Below, piece by piece: positions 38,592-48,000 of a stretch of 64,000 nt of DNA. The stretch's first letter is position 1. Each line of letters opens with the position of its first letter. A program made the translations under genes and the position numbers. The stretch comes from Anas platyrhynchos (Eukaryota; Chordata; Aves; Anseriformes; Anatidae). The stretch is taken from the NCBI RefSeq assembly GCF_047663525.1, contig NC_092605.1:62001-126000 (forward strand), written 5' to 3'. Under the pieces are notes generated by a model. The model made no database searches. It was given only the letters and a program-made list of their open reading frames with translations, and was not told the origin of the DNA.

Positions 38592-38990
38592 TCCCTACTA
38601 CATTTCCCGATATGCTCTGGGCACTCAAGATGGCCTCCCGGAAGTTCGGAGTCCCAGAACTACATTTCCCGGTATGCTCTGGGCACTCAACATGGCCTCC
38701 CGGAAGTTCGGAGTCCCAGAACTACATTTCCCGGTATGCTCTGGGTACTCAACATGGCCTCCCGGAAGTTCGGAGTCCCAGAACTACATTTCCCCGTATG
38801 CTCTGAGCTCTCAACATGGCCTCCCGGAAGTTCGGAGTCCCAGAACTACATTTCCTGGTATGCTCTGGGCACCCAACATGGCCTCCCGGAAGCCTGGTGC
38901 CGGAAAACTACACCTACCAGCATTCCCTGGCCAGCCGGCATGGCCAATCACAAGCCGAGTTTTCGAGAACTACATTTGCCAGCACTCACT
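38592..38990. repeat. 62-bp tandem repeat with ZNF143/YY1/ETS-like motifs
   Basis: ACTACATTT starts at 38597, 38659, 38721, 38783 and 38845, an exact 62-bp period, followed by two diverged copies at ~38907 and ~38970. Each unit contains ACTACATTTCCCGGTATGC (resembles the ZNF143/Staf site ACTACAATTCCCAGCATGC), CAACATGGCC or, in the first copy, CAAGATGGCC (YY1-like AAGATGGC), and CCCGGAAGTT (ETS/GABP core CCGGAAGT). These three motifs typify CpG-island housekeeping promoters. Motif identity is by recalled consensus; binding is inferred. Confidence 0.85.
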
Positions 38991-39344
38991 CTAACCGTAG
39001 CCTTTACCACCGCCCTTTCACAAGAAAGCCTCAAGCCCTAACCTTAAAAACCCTCGAAATCCCTACAGACCTAACCCAAACTATTTAACACACTAAACCC
39101 ATGAAGACCTATGCCTAAAAGCCCTAACCCAAAAACTTAGGACACTCCAAACCCCATCCCGAAAACTTAGGACGCTCCAAACCTTATCCCGATAACTTAG
39201 GACGTTCCGAACCCAATCCCATAAAATAAGATGCTCAAAACCCTAACCCAACTACTTAGGATGCTCAAAAGCCTATCCCAAAAAATTAACATGCTCAAAA
39301 CCCAAAAATTAGGATACTCAAAACCCTAGCCCTGGAGAACCTGA

Positions 39345-39379
<35 letters not shown>

Positions 39380-39650
39380 TCTTAAAACCCTAACCATAAA
39401 TAACTGACCAAAAATAAAACCCTAAGACCCTAACCCTAATAAGCATATCACCACTACAACCCAAAAAACTCTAAAACCTTAACATGCTAACCCTGAAACC
39501 CTTAAAACATTAACCCCCAAATCCTTAAAATCCTAACCATTAAACCTCCAACCCTAAAAACCTTAAAATCCTAAACTTAAACCCTGAAAACCCTTACCCT
39601 GAAACGCAACCCTAGTGCCCTGTCCCTAAAACCTTAAAACCGTGAATCAA
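38990..39650. repeat. Degenerate telomere-like repeats and ~32-bp minisatellite
   Basis: Full of decayed CCCTAA words (CCCTAACC, AAACCCTAACC) in the same orientation as the terminal array, interrupted by A-rich spacers. Between ~39125 and 39340 a ~32-bp unit (AAAACTTAGGACGCTCCAAA, then CC.ATCCC) repeats about six or seven times with decay. An (AAT)n microsatellite occupies ~39349-39379. It reads as an old interstitial telomeric block. Confidence 0.75.
39349..39379. repeat. (AAT)n microsatellite
   Basis: About ten uninterrupted AAT triplets inside the degenerate telomere-like tract. Confidence 0.9.
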
Positions 39651-39652
39651 TC

Positions 39653-39960
39653 TGTAGCCAATAACACAGGCTGAGTCGAGGATTTCAGTATAGTAGAATT
39701 TTTATTCGAGATTACAATGGCAGGTGTCCCACAAGCAGGAGGGTGCCTACTAATTCCATACACAGTTTATACACTTTTTTTTTTTTCTGCCAAGGATCTG
39801 GACCCTCCCCTGTTTCCCCATTAACTGTGCTATTCAAGGTTCATAATCTATCTGGTGCTTCACAGAAAATACACAGCTGCTGGCCTGTTAGAAGTCACAT
39901 TTCTTTACTAGGATCTTACTCTGTGAGGTGGTAATGTTTCTTACGCCGTGATTTCCACCT
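39653..39960 (-). mobile_element. LTR-like segment, minus strand
   Basis: Distinct from its flanks in composition. On the minus strand it shows AATAAA (39706-39701), then a short segment ending GTGTTATTGGCTACA, the CA terminus expected of an LTR; on the + strand this edge is TGTAGCC at 39653. The other edge, near 39890-39960, is not resolved. Size (~250-300 bp), single AATAAA and terminal CA fit a solo retroviral LTR, but the family was not recognised and no coding region is present. Confidence 0.35.
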
Positions 39961-39965
39961 AATTG

Positions 39966-39992
39966 CTAAAATGTGCCCGGGCGGCGCCGCGC
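39966..39992. repeat. Solitary copy of the 26-bp CpG minisatellite unit
   Basis: CTAAAATGTGCCCGGGCGGC then GCCGCGCTAA, a nearly perfect single unit 1.4 kb from the main array (37883-38590), just beyond the LTR-like segment. Confidence 0.85.
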
Positions 39993-40012
39993 TAATATCC
40001 AGACAGTAGCGA

Positions 40013-40300
40013 GCGCGGTGATGCTACTGTGCATGTGCACAGCTGGTTGCTGTAGCACCTTATTTTAGCCACCGGGTGGCGGCAGCGAGCGCTGCAGGAG
40101 TGATGTGCATGTGCAGAGCTGGGCGCTGCAATGCCGCCTTTTGGTCATCGGGCGGCAGTAGAGAGGCCGGTGGCGTTACTCCGTATGCAGTACCCCTGCA
40201 TCCATACAACCCGCGCTGCAGCACCCCTCTTTGGTCATCGGAAGGTAGTAAAGCGCGCAGTAGTGCTACTGCAACCCGGGGTGCTGCACTTCAGCGCCAC
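40013..40300. repeat. 76-90-bp GC-rich tandem repeat (~3.5 copies)
   Basis: Units start near CAGTAGCGAGCGC (40013), CGGCAGCGAGCGC (~40079), CAGTAGAGAGGCC (~40155) and TAGTAAAGCGCGCAG (~40246). Shared elements are GTGCATGTGCA.AGCTGG, GCTGCA.CACC and TTTTGGTCATCGGGCGG. The third unit has a ~14-bp expansion. Composition and CpG content are high. Confidence 0.7.
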
Positions 40301-41250
40301 AGCGACCCCACCGTGAGCTCCCCTGCACCAGCGCGCTCGAGCAGTCCCAGTCCCTCACATGCCGCTCAGCACCCTTGGGGAGAGCTGCTCTCCCACGTCC
40401 CGAGGAACGCCATGGTGCTCAAGCTTTAATAGGCTGTACTTTTGGTCCCTGTGCACAAAGCTCACCAAAAGAATTAGCATGTCATCTTATAATCTCTTTC
40501 TGTTTATCACTTTGTATCGTGGTCCTATCTCTCCTTCCACCAGTCAGCAGCAAAAAACACTCCATATTCAGAATTTGTTTGAAAGAGATAATAAACATAA
40601 TACATGGTGATCAAATAAATCTAATGGAAGGAAGCCGAAGACCCTGATCTAACTCACACAAAAGAGTGGTGGGTGTTGGGGGGTTTGGGACAGGGTTTGG
40701 AGCAGTGTTACTCACTGGTGGTCTTGGGGCACCAGCTGGGGGCTTTTGGTCCAGGCTTGGAGGGGTTTGGGGGTCTCAAGGGTCAATGGTAGTTTTGGGG
40801 TAGGGTTTAGCAGCTTGCGTGGTTTTGGGGGCTGGTTTGAGGGATGTCTGCAGTCTTGGGGAAGAGACCTTGTGCCAGCAGTAGGGCATTGATTTTTACT
40901 ATTTTTTCCCCATAACGAGATTTTTTCACAGATGCATCAATGAGCAATGCCATATAATGCCAGGATGGAGTTCCAGCAAAGACTGAGGAGCTGAGATACA
41001 TGGCCTGCCAGAACATTGCTCAGTAGCGACTGCTAGCCTTTTTTTAAGTGTATGTAAATTCATAAATTGTGTTAGTTACAGACATTTAGCAAACCAGCTA
41101 ATGGCTATGCACTGTCATAAAGAACTACAGGCTACCATACTCAGGCTTCAGCAGTTACCATGAGACAAGTGAGATCTGATAGGAGAAAATAAATGCTTCT
41201 GATTGATCCTGCTCAGAGGCAAGTGGTTCCTTCCACACCCCACACTGGCA
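40300..41250. other. Intergenic sequence upstream of CSNK1D
   Basis: No gene recognised. 40665-40860 is rich in TTTGGGG/GGGTTTAG words (G-rich on +, opposite to the array) and may be a decayed telomere-like or G-rich simple tract. The rest is ordinary sequence with only short, unmatched open frames. Confidence 0.5.
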
Positions 41251-41706
41251 GTTCCTCCACCCCGCGGCAGGTCGCAGGGGGGATCCCGACACTCCTCGCC
41301 AACAGCAAAGATCCACTTTGCCCCTGAAGTTTGCATGGTCCGATAGACTCGATTCAGACTTTGTGCCAGACGCCCCACAGTCAAACGAGCGCACCTCGGA
41401 GCCCTGCACGGCCGCTGTGCCATCCCACTGCACTGACTCACGGAGGGGGAACCCGAAAGACCGCGGGCCGCTTTCCCCGCCCGGCAACCCCTACTTCGCG
41501 GCACAGAGCGCCGGGGGGACCCTATGTGGCGGCACGGTGCAAAGTGGCAGCAGCCGGTGCCGCCGCGAACGGCTTCTCCTCACAGGGACCGCGCGGCCGG
41601 CAGCGGGGCTTGAAAACAACCAAGAACGACTCCCCGGCTCCCCGCAGCCCCCGTCCCCGCAGGCGGCGCGCCCCGCCCCGTTGCTAGGGAAGTGAGGTCA
41701 CACAGT

Positions 41707-41733
41707 ATGGCGGCTCGGGGCCGGAGCTGCTGA
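41707..41733 (+). other. Possible upstream ORF 1 (8 codons)
   Basis: ATGGCGGCTCGGGGCCGG then AGCTGCTGA. It is translatable only if transcription begins upstream of 41707; it overlaps the YY1-like motif, so it may be promoter rather than transcript. Confidence 0.3.
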
Positions 41734-41832
41734 CGGGTCGGCGCTCTCTGGAATCCGCGTCCATCCTTCTCGGGAGTTGCAGCGGCGGTGCTGCCTGCCT
41801 CGCTATCGCTGAGCGGCAGGACTAAGGCCGCG

Positions 41833-41859
41833 ATGGCATCAGGAACCACAGGGCTGTGA
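41833..41859 (+). other. Possible upstream ORF 2 (8 codons)
   Basis: ATGGCATCAGGAACCACA then GGGCTGTGA, ending 71 bases before the CSNK1D start. Context GCGATGG (G at -3 and +4) is favourable, so it could reduce translation of the main frame if it is in the mRNA. Confidence 0.4.
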
Positions 41860-41930
41860 GGCAGCAGAGCGCGAGCCTGCAGGGCAGGCGGAGCAACAGA
41901 ACCGGGTCGCGGACGAACCGAGCTGCCGCC

Positions 41931-42006
41931 ATGGAGCTGAGGGTTGGGAACCGGTACCGGCTGGGCCGGAAGATCGGGAGCGGCTCCTTCGGGGACATCT
42001 ACCTGG
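41931..42006 (+). CDS. CSNK1D: CSNK1D coding exon 1
   Basis: Start codon in GCCGCCATGG. Encodes [20 protein letters not shown] and on to YL plus the first base of G26; donor GTGAGG. Carries the start of the N-lobe and the ATP glycine loop. Confidence 0.96.
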
Positions 42007-45000
42007 GTGAGGAGGGTGGCTCACCGGGGACGTGCTTGGGGGATCTCTGGAGAGCGTCGGGGGCTGGGCCGGGGTGGGCGCTGGTCGCCCTCCTGCCCGT
42101 TCTTACCGCCCGTCGGGATGAGCTGGGAGCAACTCCCGGAAGCTCGTTTCACCCTCGCAAGAGCTCGGGTTACGCTGGTGTCTTAAGAAATGTCCTTTGA
42201 TATATGGTGGCTTGCTATGGCACAGAAGTAGCAATTTAATATTTCCTTGACGTCGTGTCTTAATTTAGGGAGCGCAGAAATCGGGACTTCTGGATTATTT
42301 GTTTGTCTCTCCACGTTGTTGTCTTGTGACCTTGGACACCATTATTTGTCTCATCTGTAAAATGGGGCTATGAGTTTAAAATCTTTGGTCTTTAAAAAAC
42401 GTTCAGAAAAAGATTTGGGGAAAGAAACACAAGCATCAGCATTAAATATGACTGCAGCGGACTAGGAAAAATTGCTGTCACAGAGATGCTTGTTTCTCTG
42501 GCAAGGCCTACAAAATTTAAATGGTAAGGATGACTAAGTTGAGGTTAAAAAAAAAAAAAAACTCAAATCCTTCAAAGAATCAGCAGTTCAGCTATCCTGT
42601 TGCTTGAATGTTACCCTTATGTCTTAATGCATGTATCTTATTTTGCTATCATGATTTCTACATGATTTTAAAGCTTGCAGTATTAGTGCTGTCTTTCCAT
42701 TCCCATTTATGCAGTTCTTTGTCACGATGGTTCACTGGTATGACAATTGGTGGTGGATTCAAGTTCTAAAAAGAAATATATTTAAAATCGTCGATACAAT
42801 TTTTTAAAAGTGTAAGAAATTTCTTAAAGTGTAAGAAATGGGTTAAACCCAGAGAAATACATTTCTTTATGCTACCGTATAGAAACAAGTATTTTGCATT
42901 TGAAAATTGTGGTAACTTAGGAAAGCAAGTCAAGAGAACTGGAGGGGAGGACCTTGCAGGTGCTAAGGTAGGTTAAATTTGCACGTCTGGAGAGTGAAAA
43001 CATCACCAGCTAATATATGTGGTATGTTTGGCAGTGCACACAGTATACAAATGCTTTTTTTTTTTCTTAGACAACAATGCTTTGTGTCGCAGTGTACATT
43101 TGGTATTCTGAAATAATTTGCTAGCTAAAACTGCTTGTTTACAGGTGATGATACACTGGTTATCTACAATACAGATCATGTGCTTGATGAAAAATCCATG
43201 TTTCTAGCCAAAGGCAAAGAATGTGATTCTTCCTCTCTGTAATGCTTGCATAAAAGACTGAAAAGTATTGTGAGAAAGATGGTGGTAACATTAATGCAAA
43301 ATCTTCATTAGCTACCACTGGTGTTTTCAGACAGCAATTAAAATTTGAAAAATCTTACGATGATTTGAGATATTCCTACAGAACCATTTGACTGCTATAA
43401 ATTAATTCATGTTAGACTATACAGTTAAAGAGCAGGTAAAATAAACATATTTGTACTTTGATTTGTAATCCAAATTAACTGATAAGTAGAAGTCAGGCAA
43501 CTTGGTTGTTACCTTCCCACATATGGAAGCTAGCATGGAAGTAATAGGTATTTTGTCACTTTAGTCTTTACATGTACAGCCTGCACCAGCAAAGTTGCAC
43601 AGGAGATAGTAGTTCTCTGTTTATTGGTACTACTGCCATGCTGCATTTTGCACAAGAATTCACCATCCTCAAATTTTGTCATCTTTTTCTTCTTCGGTAG
43701 TCCATGTGGATTTACAATTAGGTCTTCATGCAAACATGATGCTTGCCTCAAATTTTGTCCTGTTCTTTTTATCCTTAAGTAGTCAGTATGGGTTTATAAT
43801 TAGGTCTTCCTGCAAATGGGATGCTTGAGCCAGCAGCTAGCAGAGAATTGTACACCTGGAAGATCCAGCTAGTGGCATGGGTGTCTTTTTCCAGGGGAAA
43901 ATACTATCTCAAGAACTTAAGTGTTGCAGCACTTTGTAGAGGCCCATTTGGTTTGCCTACCAATATATGATAAAACAGAGGCTTTCAAAATCTATGCTTT
44001 TTATGGTAAAGAAATGTGTCTGGGAAAAAAAAAAAAAATCTCAATTGTTTGGATTATGCAGTAAGACATAATTACATAAAAATTATTTCTAAAATTCTGT
44101 CAGAGGTCAGTTTTTTTTTTTTAAGTGCAAATGCCTCTCAATGGATTTATAGATTTCCACCGTGTAGATTTCCATCTCAGTTTAGTGCTTTGAAAGGGGA
44201 AATTTAATTATTGTTTCCTGTTTTCATTTCCCCATATTTCTTTAACACAGCTACAGGGGGTTGAAGACATTCCAGAGAGAAGAGGGGAAGGACCTTCTTT
44301 CTTTCTCTTTCAATAAGTTACTTGGAATGTAGAGCCAACAACTTGGTTGTTATTATCATAGTTCTTTCATACTTTTTCATGTTCTCCATCATACCACGAG
44401 ATACAACTTCTGGAATTTGGAAGGCCCACAGCTTAGCTTACTTAGAATAATAGGGTCTGTAAAATAGCATTTTGAAATGTAAGACACTAAAGTAAATAAA
44501 ATACCATGGAGAACTTTACGAAAATAAAAGTTAGGAAATGAGTGTATCTGCATTTTTCTGCATTTTCTTAAGTTACTCTCCAGAGGAAGATTTGAAAAAA
44601 TAGTATGGATTCCAGGATATTCTGTATAGTATAGAGGATGGACAACATACAGAAGAAAAATCAGAGTAAGCATCTGTTTTGTTGCTCCATCCACAAGGTC
44701 AAAAAGACATGAGTCATGAAGGCATTATAGTTGCTGTGTTTTCATGTTTTTTTCATTTCCATGTATTTTCTTAGGGATAAACTTTTAGTTGTAAATGAAT
44801 TAAAATAATCTTCAAGGCCTTCCTTGTGGCAGAGGATTTTGCAATTACTTACAAATTAGAATTTTGCTATTTAAAGTAAAAGACTGACAACTCTAGACTT
44901 TTTCTTTTCATTTCCATGAAGTGCCTCTTTTCATTTTACTGCTTACTGCTGCTTTCTCATTACTCATTCTTCTCATAACACTAATTCTGGCTACTGTTCA

Positions 45001-48000
45001 AGGGTGTATGCAGAAGCAGAGAGCTGTTTAAGGATCTTAGCCCTCTTAGGTGATACAGACTTCTAGGGAAGATCAGATACCATAGGAAATGACCTACTAG
45101 GTCAAGACAATGATTTTTCAAGCAGCGGTGAGCAGAACTTCATAGAGATAATACACATCTTCATTCTCCTATGGGCAAGTCTTGTCTTAATCAAACACAG
45201 ATGTCTGCAGCTGTCTGTATAAAAAGTATGCCATTCAGCAGTTTGTGTCAGAAAAAATTTTTGTGTGTTTTTAATATTTATGGAGGTGGTCACCCATTAG
45301 AGAAAAGCAAGAAAGATCCAGAGTTCCATAGTTAAAAATCAAGATATTTGTTTGTTGGCGGTGGGGGGTGGGAGTGTGTTAGTGACACAAGACAGTGCCT
45401 TTTTCCTTGTAACATTTATCTGTCCTTTCAAATTTATAGATTGATGTGAACTATAACTCACTTAAAGTCCACCAAAATAATATATTAATAAGATATGAAA
45501 ACCTTGGGTTATGGAGTTTCTAGTTGCTACTACTGTGTGGTGACCTTAGTAGAAATCAGGAGTTTGGTGGAGTCATAGGAGGCAGATGGATAACGTTGAC
45601 TACAGCAGGGGAAAATTAGTTTTCTTTGTCTCCCAGATGTGCTGTGATTATTGTACCTACAGTGTGTTTCAGATGCTTTGTTTTCTTAGGGTGCATGGTG
45701 AAATGCCTAGTAAATATTGTCTGTGATGTTCTCTCAGAACAGCTCTTTGTACCAGCAACGCCAATTTAATAGACGTGTGAACACACAAAAAAAACATTTT
45801 ATTGATGTAAAAAAGAACAGATAGCCTTGCATAATCTCAAAGATAATTCCATGCTCCATCAGGTATTATCCAGTGAAGAGCTTGATGAAATAGCTGAAAC
45901 TAGACAAAGTAGAAATCTGAATTTCAAGGCTGTCTTTAATAAAAATAACAAAAAAAAAAAAAAGGAAAGAAACCTATGCATTTTATTTTTTGTCTTACAA
46001 AGGTGCCAAAAATGCATTTTCTGTAAGCATATTTTCTGTTTATTGAACGGTAGGAAAAAACTGTCTCAAGAAGCTTGTATGATAACCTTTTACACTAAGG
46101 CTGTGGTGTTGTCTGCTTGGAAGACAAGGTATCCCGTAACACTGTATCTCAGGGAGCCTTCTTTCACATGATATCAAGAATTTGACTTGAACTGACAGTA
46201 ACGCATGGATACTCCTTCATATCCTTTGCTTCCTCAGAAACTAATGGAAAATGTCAACAACATGTGGGAAAGATTTCAGTGGGAACCTTTATTACTTAAA
46301 ATAGTAAGTAGGTTACAGGTATCTTTCATATCCAGCAAGTATTAAAGAGCTCATAACATAGTTTCAGTTTTAAATAAGCTTGCCTTGATCTTTAGGTAAC
46401 AGATCTGCCGGTATTACCCTAATTAACTTTGCTGATGGCAAACAAGAAATAAAACAGCTGTGGCATAAGGCTGAGTATTTGCTTATAATTTAAATGTCGC
46501 TTTAAAGGCAGAAAGGGAGGCAAAGAAAAACGCTTGGTTAATACAGAGCTTCAGTTTTATGGAACTTAATTACATGAAGTGCTATTGAGTGTAATCATAA
46601 ATGAATCCGAAAATGGACGGAATACTGAGGTAACATAGTCGAATGATAGCATGAAGATATGGATATTCATAAGAGTAATTGCCAGCTGCAAGACTGTGGG
46701 AAGATTTCAGCATCAGGTGACATGCCAGTGGAACAATAGAGGAGATTCAATGCATATAACTGAAATGTGCCAATTTGTGGCGTGAGGTGTTGGCCTGTCT
46801 TTATAGTCACAAGGTTATAAAGCACTGAAGTAGTTCTGTAATCTCAAGAACAAGATTTTGCAGTTATAATTCTGTGAATAAATAACACTCTGAGGGCTAT
46901 TTTATTCTTAGGTAGTCTCCCTCACAGTTAGATTAAATATTAATTAAGGTGTCAGAATACACCTGGAGTATGTTGAGATTTAGGAAAGTTGTAGGCTCTG
47001 TTTCCAAGACATAAGAGCAGATCTGAATTATTAGCATTTCTTAAGTTGGTGGGCATATGTGCTATGCCTACAAACACTCCTTTTAATAAGCGCCTCCACC
47101 ACAAACCGGAAGTGAAATGACTCCCCTCAAAACATATATCCTTTTTTTTTTTTTTTTTTTTTTTGGTATGAGATGGCAGCCTTTGTCTTCCTGAGCTAAT
47201 TTATTTAATATTTTTTCTCTTAAACTGCTAGTCTGTTGGAGGGAATTTGTAAGACTTCAGGAGAACTTTCAGATAACCACAGCTCCACAGCTGAAAGTAC
47301 TTAATCTCTAGATCTTTGCCATTGAGAATAAACTTGTCAATATTTGTTTTCAGTCTTGATAAAGGAAATGCATCTTAACAGTATCTTGGCCAATGTTTTA
47401 TTTTTTTCCCGTTTTAGGAACTGATATTGCTGCTGGAGAGGAGGTTGCAATTAAGTTGGAATGTGTGAAAACCAAACATCCTCAGCTCCACATTGAGAGT
47501 AAAATCTACAAAATGATGCAGGGTGGAGGTAGGCGAACTTTCCTTCCTCAGAGATTGAGTTGTTTGTTTTTATTTTTGTCTTTGATGTATCTGCTACCTG
47601 CAAGTAAATAATGGTTGAGAACATTTTTAGCAGACGAGGAGGTGGGAAGGGTGGCAGGGTAGGTGAAGAGCAGTACTGCATAGTAGGGTTTAGCCTGATT
47701 TGGTTAATAATAGTAGCACAATTCTAAACTTAGTAAATTCAGGATATTATTTGTTTCATATGCTGGCATTCTTTCTTCTGAGGTAAAAGTATTTTCTTGC
47801 TATAAACATTCCAAGACATAATGGCATTAGTAGTAGAGAATAGGACTGAAGAAACTTCATAACTACTGCACAGTGTTACAACTGGGATAACTTACTCATG
47901 TTTTCGGAATTCCGCAAATGTAGGATTCTCATTACAGTCTCTGTATAACCTGAATACCCTTCATAGAGTAAAATAATTCCTGTATGGGCTTGCTAAGGCT

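Larger units (their letters stand above)
41250..41930 (+). promoter_or_regulatory. CSNK1D: CSNK1D CpG-rich promoter and 5' UTR
   Basis: CpG-dense sequence rising from ~41250 and continuing through exon 1 to ~42200, after which composition turns AT-rich. No TATA box is evident, as expected for a housekeeping promoter. Visible motifs are a TGAGGTCA (41693-41700) and TATGGCGGC (41706-41714, YY1-like). The transcription start cannot be placed from sequence alone; an untranslated leader reaching 41930 is assumed because the ATG at 41931 has a near-ideal GCCGCCATGG context. Confidence 0.75.

Noticed and set aside
41683..41697. RFX X-box (GTTGCTAGGGAAG) in the CSNK1D promoter
   Set aside because: The left half-site fits but the right half does not match RGYAAC.
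42007..47417. Small open frames in intron 1 and other CSNK1D introns as genes
   Set aside because: Short, AT-rich, without recognisable motifs or splice support.
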